A stretch of 47,445 bases of DNA from Candidatus Thioglobus sp. GTDB lineage: Bacteria > Pseudomonadota > Gammaproteobacteria > PS1 > Pseudothioglobaceae. The stretch is taken from positions 1 through 47,445 of the forward strand of contig DTUI01000029.1 of the NCBI GenBank assembly GCA_012964205.1. Direction: 5' to 3'. The stretch's first letter is position 1; each line of letters opens with the position of its first letter. This document shows positions 10,730 to 18,606 of the stretch, in pieces. The notes below the pieces were generated by a model, which did no database searches, was not told where the DNA came from, and saw only the letters and a list, made by a program, of their open reading frames with translations. The position numbers and the translations under genes are program-made.

Positions 10730-11634
10730 TATTCAATCGCAAAGAATTTATTAAATTCAGCGCGTTGTTTTTGCGCCTGTTCAATATCCATTAATTCAAA
10801 CTTTATATTATCGCCCATTTGTTTTTGTGCAAGCTTGGCTAAATCCAACGAGAATACTGTGCCAATTTTCGGATAGCCGCCAATGGTTGGCGCATCTTTT
10901 AATAGGATGATGGGCAGTCCATCCGTGGCAATTTCAACACTACCATAACTTATACCCTCTGAGATCATCTTGGATTTAGTTTTAGCAATTGGCACGCCAC
11001 TTAACCTGGCACCAGTTCGATCATTAGCACTACTAATTTGATAGGTTTGTGCAAAAAATAACTCTCGTTGCTCTAAGCTAAATTCATTAAATTGATAGCT
11101 TGGTAATATTCTTAAGGTTAATGCTTGCTCATAATTAGGGATAAATTTTGCCGCCATAAAATGATTGATTTCATCATTTGATTTACTGCATTTAAGCACC
11201 TCATTAGCTTGTATTTTTTCACCGATATTTTCACGCAAATTAACTGACCTTGAGTCAAACATAACATCAGTTTCAAATCCGTCTTTAACGCACAAGTACC
11301 CCCTAACACCAGACTTTAATACACCCCAACTCAACACATCACCTTGATAAACTTGGACACTGTGCCAGGTTAATGCTCGCTTGTTGTTAATTTTAAAATC
11401 TAAATCTGCACCGGTGATACAAATAACACTGTCATTCAATACTTCAAGTGTCACACTGCCAAACACAATCTCCAAAGCAGCGGCATTAAAGTGATTCTCT
11501 AATAAGTAATTACCCCACATATAAGCCTGCTCATCCATTACGCCACTCACACTCATGCCGTAAGATGCGTGAGTTATCCGGCCGTAGTCTTGAATGCTGC
11601 TTAAAAAACCTGGATTAATGACTTTAATGCTCAT
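10726..11634 (-). CDS. pxpC: 5-oxoprolinase subunit PxpC
   Basis: PxpC (YbgK/KipA family) is one of three subunits of the prokaryotic ATP-dependent 5-oxoprolinase, which opens 5-oxoproline (pyroglutamate) to glutamate. The sequence opens with IKVINPGFLSSIQDYGRITH, the family signature. GVMDEQAYMWGNYLL and ALEIVFG follow, and SGVPIAKTKSKMISEGISYG and GLPIILLKDAPTIGGYPKIG appear near the C-terminus. These are typical of the biotin-dependent carboxyltransferase-like fold. Length 302 is normal. Its start overlaps the pxpB stop by 4 bases. Confidence 0.93.
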   Translation of the reverse strand: MSIKVINPGFLSSIQDYGRITHASYGMSVSGVMDEQAYMWGNYLLENHFNAAALEIVFGSVTLEVLNDSVICITGADLDFKINNKRALTWHSVQVYQGDVLSWGVLKSGVRGYLCVKDGFETDVMFDSRSVNLRENIGEKIQANEVLKCSKSNDEINHFMAAKFIPNYEQALTLRILPSYQFNEFSLEQRELFFAQTYQISSANDRTGARLSGVPIAKTKSKMISEGISYGSVEIATDGLPIILLKDAPTIGGYPKIGTVFSLDLAKLAQKQMGDNIKFELMDIEQAQKQRAEFNKFFAIEY

Positions 11635-12314
11635 AGTTTGCCACCGTTTGATAAATATTCATCTCGAGTAATCGGATAGAATGCCACCTTATCACCGGTT
11701 TTAAATTTATGAATATTTTCTGGATTATTTAATGATAAATCCAATAATATTCTACCGATAATATTCCAGCCACCAGATGAATCAGCTGGATAGACGGCTG
11801 TTTGAGAATCAGCAATACCAACACTGCCAGCTGGAATTTTGATTCTTGGTGTGGCTAAACGGGGTGCTTGAATACGCTCATCCACTTGACCCAAAAAAGC
11901 AAAGTTAGGGCTAAAACCAATTGCATGCACTAAATACTCGCCAGCACTATGAATTTCAATAAACTCATCCAAGCTCAGATCTTTCTCCGAGAGTAGTCTT
12001 TCTAAGTCCAACCCTGTTTCAAAACCATAATAAACTGGAATATGAATTATGCTGGGCGCTTTGGCCGAATCTGAAAATTGAAAATTATTTAATAAAGCTT
12101 TCACCTTATCTGAAAACTTTGAATAATCAATTTTACTCAAGTCATAATTTACCAATAATGATGTATAAGATTGTGTTTGATCAATAATTAATTCAGAATA
12201 TTGACTTTTTAGCTCATTTGCAAAATTTGCGATATTTTCAGGCAACGAGGCATCAATCTTATCGCCAAAGTAGATGAGTATTGAACTCTCCCCCGCCAGA
12301 ATGATTTTATGCAT
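11631..12314 (-). CDS. pxpB: 5-oxoprolinase subunit PxpB
   Basis: PxpB (YbgJ/KipI family) pairs with PxpC in 5-oxoprolinase. Diagnostic stretches are HIPVYYGFETGLDLERL, AIGFSPNFAFLGQVDERI (the GFxPGFAYLG-like motif), PRLATPRIKIPAGSVGIA, and QTAVYPADSSGGWNIIGR. All four match the KipI-type cyclophilin-like fold. Length 227 is normal. It overlaps pxpA upstream by 8 bases and pxpC downstream by 4, so the three are translated as a unit. Confidence 0.93.
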   Translation of the reverse strand: MHKIILAGESSILIYFGDKIDASLPENIANFANELKSQYSELIIDQTQSYTSLLVNYDLSKIDYSKFSDKVKALLNNFQFSDSAKAPSIIHIPVYYGFETGLDLERLLSEKDLSLDEFIEIHSAGEYLVHAIGFSPNFAFLGQVDERIQAPRLATPRIKIPAGSVGIADSQTAVYPADSSGGWNIIGRILLDLSLNNPENIHKFKTGDKVAFYPITRDEYLSNGGKL

Positions 12315-12984
12315 TTTTAAGCCTTATAAGCGCCTCTACAGAGGCTGGATTATCACTATGAAAGCAAATTGTATCAATTTTATGTGCAGTGTTACTACTA
12401 AACCGCCAAAATTGCTCAATAATACGGTCAGCATCACTTAAAACAGCCTCTTTTTCTGTTCTTGAGATCAGGTGCAATCCATCATAAGCTCGATCAGCAA
12501 ATACTTCTCGCAAAAAACCACTATGTTGATTATTTTCGAATTTTTTAAAATGATCTTCATTGCCAGCTTGCACCACCAAAGTTAAATTTGAATCAATTGA
12601 TTCAATCACTTTACACATGACGCCAAGTACAGATGGCTGATGAGTCATGTCATGATACAAAGCGCCATGAGGCTTTATGTATTCTAAAGTTGCGCCATTC
12701 TGATGGCAAAGATTTTGAAAATGCATCACTTGAGTATGGATTAAATCAAATAATTCATCCTCTGACAGGGTGTGACTAACACGGCCAAAATTAGCCTTAT
12801 CGGCATAGCTAGGATGCACACCAATGCTAACGTTATTATTGACAGCCAACCTAATCGCATCAACCATACTTTGATCATTGCCGGCATGCCCACCACAAGC
12901 GATATTAGCCATGCCAATGAGTGGCATGATATTTGCATCAAGATTAGGTGTTAAACATTCACCAAGATCACAATTGATTATCAT
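12307..12984 (-). CDS. pxpA: 5-oxoprolinase subunit PxpA (LamB/YcsF family)
   Basis: PxpA is the third 5-oxoprolinase subunit. The N-terminus NCDLGECLTPNLDANIMPLI carries the LamB/YcsF acidic motif. NIACGGHAGNDQSM follows at about 28-41, then HPSYADKANFGR (about 57-68), YIKPHGALYHDM (about 102-113), and the late EVFADRAYDG. These residues build the putative active-site barrel. At 225 residues it is slightly shorter than E. coli PxpA (244). It begins 6 bases after the stop of the licD-like gene, so the oxoprolinase genes appear to be the distal part of a longer transcript. Confidence 0.93.
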   Translation of the reverse strand: MIINCDLGECLTPNLDANIMPLIGMANIACGGHAGNDQSMVDAIRLAVNNNVSIGVHPSYADKANFGRVSHTLSEDELFDLIHTQVMHFQNLCHQNGATLEYIKPHGALYHDMTHQPSVLGVMCKVIESIDSNLTLVVQAGNEDHFKKFENNQHSGFLREVFADRAYDGLHLISRTEKEAVLSDADRIIEQFWRFSSNTAHKIDTICFHSDNPASVEALIRLKNA

Positions 12985-12990
12985 TATTTT

Positions 12991-13767
12991 CTAATTTATC
13001 TCTATATTAAATGCATGTGTTTTTCGTTTTTCTTTAGGTGGCGTCTTGGTATAGTTAGATGAATATATTTCGGTTAGATAATGATGACAATCATTTGGAA
13101 CTGGAAACTCAATCCCCTCAAACTCTAATTTTTTCAATGGTAACACCTTGCCTAGATCAAACCAGGCGGAAACATCTGGCATCTCACCACCATATATTAT
13201 TTTTGATGTGTCGTTATCCCACTCTTTGTGCAAGCAGTCTAACTCATTGATAAGCGCTTTACGCTTATCTGGACTATCTATACCGTTTGGCGTATGCAGA
13301 CTAATAGAGGAAAATGAACGAATTTTTTCCAATGTGTCACTATAAAAAGCTTGATTTTTTGGCGTGTTATCAATACTTAACATGGGGAAAATATCAACAA
13401 ACACACCTTGATGGTACTGAATGTCTCTGTCTTTTTCATGAAATTCCACTATGTCAGCCTTATTTGAGCGAAGCTTTATATAGTCAAATTTGAAGTTTTC
13501 GTCAGCTTCTTTAGTTTGAAAAAAAACATCACTAGATAGCTCACTTGTTGCGATATCCTTAAATTTATTGTAATCTTCAACCGGCATAGATAGATCAATG
13601 TCATCATCCCAAGGGATAAATCCCTGATATCTGACAGCGCCTAGCAGGGTGCCTGAATCTAGCCAATAGCTCAAATTATGTTTTGTGCAAATAGCATCAA
13701 ATTCAATCAACATATCTAAAATAATCAATTGAGCTTTTCTTAGTGTATTTTGACTTATATTGCTCAT
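12991..13767 (-). CDS. LicD-family phosphotransferase (surface glycan decoration)
   Basis: The LicD signature SGTLLGAVRYQGFIPWDDD, continuing IDLSM, spans residues 39-61. It supplies the GS/GT nucleotidyltransferase-fold motif and the metal-binding aspartates. LicD proteins move phosphocholine or related phospho- or phosphono-alcohols from a CDP/CMP carrier onto glycans or teichoic acids. There is no signal peptide or membrane helix, so it should act on the cytoplasmic face. It lies 3 bases from the aminotransferase upstream and 6 bases from pxpA downstream. The true donor and acceptor cannot be read from the sequence. A cytidylyltransferase-like gene two steps upstream makes a CDP-activated head group the natural guess. 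Confidence 0.85.
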   Translation of the reverse strand: MSNISQNTLRKAQLIILDMLIEFDAICTKHNLSYWLDSGTLLGAVRYQGFIPWDDDIDLSMPVEDYNKFKDIATSELSSDVFFQTKEADENFKFDYIKLRSNKADIVEFHEKDRDIQYHQGVFVDIFPMLSIDNTPKNQAFYSDTLEKIRSFSSISLHTPNGIDSPDKRKALINELDCLHKEWDNDTSKIIYGGEMPDVSAWFDLGKVLPLKKLEFEGIEFPVPNDCHHYLTEIYSSNYTKTPPKEKRKTHAFNIEIN

Positions 13768-13770
13768 AGG

Positions 13771-14847
13771 CTAGTTTCTACTCACTTTGTAATAATCAAA
13801 CAAGGCATCTATAAGCACATCTGTATAAGCTTTATCCACCTCACCCATGTGCGACACTCTAAATATAGTTTCCCGCTCATCACCACCATTAGGGCACACC
13901 ATTACCTTATAGTTACGCTCTAGATCATTGACAATATCGAGTGCTGATTTGCCATCTGTTGGGCTTAGTGCCGTCATAGCATTTGGCATAAATAAGGTTG
14001 CAACCTTTAGGGGTAGGCCTTCTAAGCTTGATCTAAAATATTCAGCCACTTCTTTAGCGCTAGCAATACTTTGGGAAATTCCACCCCTTTTTTCTATCTG
14101 TTTTAATCTTGCTTCTAATTGAAGCATAATGGTAACAGCAGGCGTGTAGGGCGTTTGACCTCTTTCACCATTGCTCAAATAATCTTTAAAATTAAAGTAA
14201 AGTGATTTTACAGTTTGTAATCTCTCTATTGCTTTAGGGGATAACACCACCATGGTCAATCCGGGTGGTAGGGCAAAACCTTTTTGTGAACTGGCGATAA
14301 CAACATCAATATGACTTTTCTGCATGTCTAAATCATCAGTAACCAACATAGAGATAGCATCAACAATATGCAGCATGTTATGTTGTGTAGCGTAGTCCCC
14401 TAATGCTGTTACATCATACAAACATCCAACCGAGGTTTCGTGTGCATTGACTACCAGCGCACTAAAGTCACCCTGTGGTGCAAGTGTATCAATATCACTT
14501 AGGTTGGTGTTTTTTACCTTAAAGTTTGTATTAGGTATTTCATGCGTATTGCAAATATCTACAAATCTAGCACCAAACCCTCCACCATTAACAACCAACG
14601 CATTATCATCATCATTTAGTAGATTCATCACCACAGACTCCATGCCTGCAGTGCCTGATGCTGTTAAAAATATAACTTTAGATCCTTTAGGTGCATTAAC
14701 AATATCAATCAGACCTTGTTCACAGTTATAGACAACGCGAGAAAATTCAGGGTTTCTAAAATAAGGTGTTTGCATACTGCCTATATCCAATATCTCCTGA
14801 GACATTTTTACTGGACCAGGTGTAAAAATATAGTGATCTTCGTACAT
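13771..14847 (-). CDS. Class V aminotransferase, alanine-glyoxylate / 2-aminoethylphosphonate transaminase-like
   Basis: This is a PLP-dependent fold-type I class V aminotransferase. The N-terminus FTPGPVKMSQEIL is the family opening. LTASGTAGMESVVMNLL at about 61-77 binds the PLP phosphate. VDAIS (Asp163) contacts the pyridine nitrogen. SSQKGFALPPGLTMV carries the Schiff-base lysine, Lys189. The family includes alanine-glyoxylate and 2-aminoethylphosphonate transaminases; the substrate cannot be told from sequence. AAGGAAG lies about 9 bases before the ATG, a good ribosome binding site. Placement between a cytidylyltransferase and a LicD gene suggests it aminates a small phosphorylated or phosphonate head group. 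No pepM-type gene is present to prove a phosphonate. Confidence 0.85.
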   Translation of the reverse strand: MYEDHYIFTPGPVKMSQEILDIGSMQTPYFRNPEFSRVVYNCEQGLIDIVNAPKGSKVIFLTASGTAGMESVVMNLLNDDDNALVVNGGGFGARFVDICNTHEIPNTNFKVKNTNLSDIDTLAPQGDFSALVVNAHETSVGCLYDVTALGDYATQHNMLHIVDAISMLVTDDLDMQKSHIDVVIASSQKGFALPPGLTMVVLSPKAIERLQTVKSLYFNFKDYLSNGERGQTPYTPAVTIMLQLEARLKQIEKRGGISQSIASAKEVAEYFRSSLEGLPLKVATLFMPNAMTALSPTDGKSALDIVNDLERNYKVMVCPNGGDERETIFRVSHMGEVDKAYTDVLIDALFDYYKVSRN

Positions 14848-14913
14848 TATTTAGCTTCCTTTTTTTAATTATTTACCACTGCCTTAGCAATGGACACTCA
14901 ACAAGTTTAATGA

Positions 14914-15738
14914 TTAAGATTTCACCGAGCTTCTTTGAATTAGCGAGGTAAATTCAGCCATCATATATCTAAACCCACAGCCATTAAGACCATGATTAAG
15001 TGCCGATAGATAGTCTTTTTTTAATTCAGATAAAAAAACCAGACGTTTATTTTTTGCTAAATCAAGTAGCTCTTGTCGTTGCATGTCGCTCAAGTCAGAA
15101 GGCCTTTCACACAACACGTGTTTTCCATGTTCGAGTGTTTTTTTGATCAGAGCGTAGCGTTCATCTGGCTGGCAATTTATATATACAGCATCAATATCAC
15201 CACCCAAGAATTCAGTGTAATTGTTGTATCCATGTGCAACATCATTACTCTCATTGGTAAACTCTTCCATGGCTTTTGAATCTTGAGAATAGACTTGATT
15301 TATATCTAAATTAGAAACAAATTTAGATTCATCGATAAATTGCTTTGTATTACGACCAAGGTCAGCAATGCCTAGTTTCACAGTGCCAAAAATATCGCTT
15401 CTAAGTTGTGTACTAGATATACCTTGAGTTCTAGGTAAATACACCACCTGAGTGTATTTATTTAAGTAATCAAACATACCTAGCCAGTCATCACCAATAG
15501 CAAAAGTATCTACCTTGTATTTGACCATGTCCTCGGACTTTTGGTTTCTGTGTGATTCGATAATCACTTCATCAACAAACTCAATTGCCTTAATAGCTTC
15601 AACTCTTTGCTCTGTGCTTTGGGCGACATTTAGCTTACCCCGAGAACGGTCATAATCTTCATCGGTAACACCAACGATCAGATAATCTCCAAAATCCTTG
15701 GCGCGCTCTAGCAGTCTCATATGGCCTCTATGCAACAT
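14914..15738 (-). CDS. TagD-like cytidylyltransferase fused to a truncated Gfo/Idh/MocA Rossmann domain; start uncertain
   Basis: The first module (to about residue 115) is a glycerol-3-phosphate cytidylyltransferase-like HIGH-fold nucleotidyltransferase. It shows LHRGHMRLLERAKDFGDYLI, IGDDWLG, and RTQGISSTQLR. The second module begins at VKLGIADLGRN (about 118) and has the Gfo/Idh nucleotide-fold features FLGGDIDAVYINCQ and ALEHGKHVLCE-like KTLEHGKHVLCERP. It stops after about 155 residues without the usual C-terminal substrate domain. The canonical ATG leaves only two residues before HRGH. In-frame codons just upstream encode KKIVITYGTFD, the missing first beta strand. Between the upstream stop at 15790-15792 and this ATG there is no ATG, GTG or TTG. 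Translation must start at a rare codon (ATA or ATC), or the gene is damaged. Confidence 0.75.
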   Translation of the reverse strand: MLHRGHMRLLERAKDFGDYLIVGVTDEDYDRSRGKLNVAQSTEQRVEAIKAIEFVDEVIIESHRNQKSEDMVKYKVDTFAIGDDWLGMFDYLNKYTQVVYLPRTQGISSTQLRSDIFGTVKLGIADLGRNTKQFIDESKFVSNLDINQVYSQDSKAMEEFTNESNDVAHGYNNYTEFLGGDIDAVYINCQPDERYALIKKTLEHGKHVLCERPSDLSDMQRQELLDLAKNKRLVFLSELKKDYLSALNHGLNGCGFRYMMAEFTSLIQRSSVKS

Positions 15739-15792
15739 ATCAAATGTTCCATAGGTGATTACTATTTTTTTCTTAACGATTACAAGACTCTA

Positions 15793-16023
15793 ATTTATAA
15801 GTGTAGTCAGAAGTATAAACTATTGACTCATAATCTCAGGATTAATCAAGCCTAGAGCTATCAATTTAAAGGTTAGTTTTGTTAATAAAATTAACCCAAT
15901 TTTCTAATATTAGAATGTAGTGGCCATACAAACCACTTGTTTTTATTTCCTGATAAAATCAATGTTTAACGCTTGTAATCAAGATAAGGACACATGCTTT
16001 TCATCAATGGAGTTTATAAATAA
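15793..16023. other. Intergenic region between the cytidylyltransferase gene and the DUF808 gene
   Basis: This AT-rich spacer must hold the divergent promoters for the minus-strand cassette and the plus-strand DUF808 gene. I see no RNA gene and no long open frame. A short hairpin (AGTGG/CCACT with a T-rich right flank) lies near 15919-15941 but is too weak to call. GGAG about 10 bases before the DUF808 ATG is a likely ribosome binding site. Confidence 0.4.
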
Positions 16024-16941
16024 ATGTCAGGTTTAATTAGCTATATTGGCGCCTTAGCAGACGACTTATCAGTGGTTGCCACAAAAGTAGCTGCAGGCTC
16101 TTTAGATGACATTGCCAATCAAACAGCAAAATCATTATCTAAAACGGCTGGCATCTTAATCGATGATACAGCCACCATTCCACAATACGTTAGTAACACA
16201 GCGGCTAAACGCGAATTGCCCGTTATTTGGAAAATTACCAAAAAATCTTTACGCAATAAAGCACTCATGATTCCGATTGCAATATTGATTACCTATTTTG
16301 CACCTTGGATTATGGCGCCTATTTTAATTCTGGGTGGTTCGTATTTGGCTTACGAAGGTACTGAATCTTTAGCTGAAAAGCTAGGGTTTATTAAAGCACA
16401 TGAACATGCCCATGATCACAGCATGCCTGACACACAAGACTTAACCGCAGCAGAAGATGCAACTGTTAATTCAGCTGTTAGAACGGATACAATTTTATCC
16501 ATTGAAATTATCGCATTAACGATCTCTTCAGTGGCAACAGAGCCTCTAGCAACTCAGCTAGGCGTACTAATTGTTGTTGCTTTAATCGCTACCTTTGCAG
16601 TGTACGGTATTGTTGGCATGATTATAAAGATGGACGATGTGGGTTTTTATCTACAAGAAAAACAAAATAAACTCTACCAAGCTATTGGCTCTTTACTTAT
16701 CAAAGGCATGCCAAAAGTATTAAAAACACTAGGCTGGATTGGTATGATCGCCATGCTAATGGTCGGTGGCAGTATTATTATGCACAATATAGATCAGTTG
16801 CATTTTTTATCTTCTTTTGCAAATAATTTGCCATCAATATTGCCCTTATTAATGGAACTTTTCATCACTCCTGTAACGCTTGCTATTGTTGTTGGTATAT
16901 TGATTATTGCCATTAAAAAACTCACACCATTTCAGGCTTAA
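16024..16941 (+). CDS. DUF808 family inner-membrane protein (YedI-like)
   Basis: The N-terminus GLISYIGALADDLSVVATKV, followed by LDDIANQTAKSLSKTAGILI, matches DUF808/YedI proteins. Their biochemical function is unknown. At least five hydrophobic stretches suggest a polytopic inner-membrane protein: about 83-112, 156-175, 180-203, 238-258 and 277-300. A His-rich loop AHEHAHDHSMPD (about 124-135) lies between the first and second groups of helices and could bind metal. That is only an inference from composition. It precedes the dUTPase gene by 52 bases on the same strand. Confidence 0.85.
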   Translation: MSGLISYIGALADDLSVVATKVAAGSLDDIANQTAKSLSKTAGILIDDTATIPQYVSNTAAKRELPVIWKITKKSLRNKALMIPIAILITYFAPWIMAPILILGGSYLAYEGTESLAEKLGFIKAHEHAHDHSMPDTQDLTAAEDATVNSAVRTDTILSIEIIALTISSVATEPLATQLGVLIVVALIATFAVYGIVGMIIKMDDVGFYLQEKQNKLYQAIGSLLIKGMPKVLKTLGWIGMIAMLMVGGSIIMHNIDQLHFLSSFANNLPSILPLLMELFITPVTLAIVVGILIIAIKKLTPFQA

Positions 16942-16993
16942 ATTAAAGGCCTGTCACTATATAATAATTGTTAATTAGCAACCTATATATAAC

Positions 16994-17641
16994 ATGAATC
17001 AAATTAAACAAATGTTCGAGCTACAACAAAAGCTTAATGACGCCACTAATGGAGAAATTTGGACTGAAGGTGCCACTCAAGAAGGGCGTCAAATTTCTTG
17101 GCTACGTTGCATCCATATGGAAGCCGCTGAAGCGATTGATTCATTTAACTGGAAACATTGGAAAGATCTTGAGGCACCTCATGATCTTGATAATGCCAGG
17201 GTTGAGTTGGTTGATATTTGGCATTTTTTAATGTCAGAAGCTATTCATTTTGGTGATGCTGGTTTTGCTGAGATTTATAACGATATGAAGGCCGAACGCG
17301 ATACCGATCCTGAAAAATTAGTAGAAATTTTAGAAAAAATAATAGCAGTTTCAGCCAGTGCTAGCGTTGATCCATCTAAAAATTCACTGTACGATTTGTT
17401 TGCCTTATTTTTTCAAGCGATTGCACACATGGAAATGGACATACCTGAACTCTACAAGCGCTATTTAGTAAAAAACCAACTCAACACATTCAGACAAGAC
17501 CATGGCTACAAAAATGGCTCTTACGTGAAGATGTGGGGTGCTGTTGAAGACAACGTGGTTGCCTTTAAGATCATGGATGACAATCCTGAACTAACCCCTG
17601 AAGAGCTTTACGAACAACTGGAGTTAGCTTACCCAGCTTAA
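16994..17641 (+). CDS. Dimeric all-alpha dUTP diphosphatase (dUTPase-2 / MazG superfamily)
   Basis: dUTPase hydrolyses dUTP to dUMP and pyrophosphate, keeping uracil out of DNA and feeding thymidylate synthesis. This is the all-helical dimeric type, not the trimeric Dut type. The metal-binding ExxE helices are visible as HMEAAEAIDSFNWKHWK (about 36-52) and ARVELVDIWHFLM (about 67-79). KNQLNTFRQDHGYKNGSYVKMWG-like sequence near the C-terminus fits the phosphate-binding loop. Length 215 is normal. moxR begins 10 bases after the stop, so the gene reads into the Bat operon. Confidence 0.85.
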   Translation: MNQIKQMFELQQKLNDATNGEIWTEGATQEGRQISWLRCIHMEAAEAIDSFNWKHWKDLEAPHDLDNARVELVDIWHFLMSEAIHFGDAGFAEIYNDMKAERDTDPEKLVEILEKIIAVSASASVDPSKNSLYDLFALFFQAIAHMEMDIPELYKRYLVKNQLNTFRQDHGYKNGSYVKMWGAVEDNVVAFKIMDDNPELTPEELYEQLELAYPA

Positions 17642-17650
17642 TAATTACAA

Positions 17651-18598
17651 ATGCCGACTATGATCAAGACAATAAAAACTGAAATTCAAAAGATTATTAT
17701 CGGTCAAGAAAATTTGGTTGATAATCTACTGATTGGTTTGATTACTGGTGGGCATATTTTGGTAGAAAGTGTACCGGGCTTAGCAAAAACCACTGCAATT
17801 AATACATTGGCAAAAGCACTTGGTATTGATTTTAAGCGTATTCAATTTACGCCTGACTTACTTCCTAGTGATTTAACTGGCTCTCAAATATATAATCCAA
17901 AAAGTGGTGAATTTAGCATTAAGCAAGGGCCAATTTTTACCAACCTACTATTGGCGGATGAAATTAATCGATCGCCCGCTAAAGTACAGTCTGCATTGCT
18001 CGAGGTAATGGCTGAAAAACAAGTCACCATCGGCAACGAAAGTTTTAAAATTGATGAGCCATTTTTGGTAATGGCCACTCAAAACCCGGTTGAACAAGAG
18101 GGAACCTATCAACTGCCAGAAGCCCAGCTTGATCGATTTATGCTTAAAACCATCTTGGATTACAACACTATTGATGAAGAGTTAGAGGTGGTTAATCGAG
18201 TAGCGATTCGTGGCTTTGACGCAGTCAATCAAGTTGCAAACATGGATGATATCCAACAGTTGCGTGACCAGTTCAGGCAGATTCATGTGGATGAGGCAGT
18301 GAAGCAATATATTGTTAAAATTATCTTTGCAACTCGATTCCCTCAAGACTATGGACTTGAAGATATTAAAGACTTGATAGAGTTTGGCGCTAGCCCTAGA
18401 GCAAGTATCGATTTGTATAAAGCTAGCTGCGCTAAGGCGCTTATAAGAGGTAATGATTTTGTCACACCACTTGATGTCGCCAGTGTCGTTACTGAAGTAT
18501 TACAGCATAGAATTGTGCTCAGCTATCAAGCTCAAGCGGACAATATCAGCACACAATTTATCATCCAAAAAATACTTAAAGCCATCAAAACTCCCTAA
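17651..18598 (+). CDS. MoxR family AAA+ ATPase
   Basis: MoxR AAA+ proteins act as chaperones with VWA-domain partners, usually encoded beside them as here. The Walker A-like loop is VESVPGLAKTT (about 38-48), in the GLAKT form common in MoxR. Walker B is LLADEINRSPAKVQSALLEV (about 99-118). Sensor 1 is LVMATQNPVEQEGTYQLPEA, followed by QLDRFMLK. A C-terminal helical lid domain follows. Length 315 is typical. It is the first gene of the moxR-DUF58-bat series and lies 8 bases before the DUF58 gene. Confidence 0.93.
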   Translation: MPTMIKTIKTEIQKIIIGQENLVDNLLIGLITGGHILVESVPGLAKTTAINTLAKALGIDFKRIQFTPDLLPSDLTGSQIYNPKSGEFSIKQGPIFTNLLLADEINRSPAKVQSALLEVMAEKQVTIGNESFKIDEPFLVMATQNPVEQEGTYQLPEAQLDRFMLKTILDYNTIDEELEVVNRVAIRGFDAVNQVANMDDIQQLRDQFRQIHVDEAVKQYIVKIIFATRFPQDYGLEDIKDLIEFGASPRASIDLYKASCAKALIRGNDFVTPLDVASVVTEVLQHRIVLSYQAQADNISTQFIIQKILKAIKTP

Positions 18599-18606
18599 GC
18601 TTTATC

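Noticed and set aside
13771-14847. Calling the aminotransferase PhnW and the locus a phosphonate pathway.
   Set aside because: No phosphoenolpyruvate mutase or phosphonopyruvate decarboxylase is present, and class V sequence likeness does not fix the substrate.
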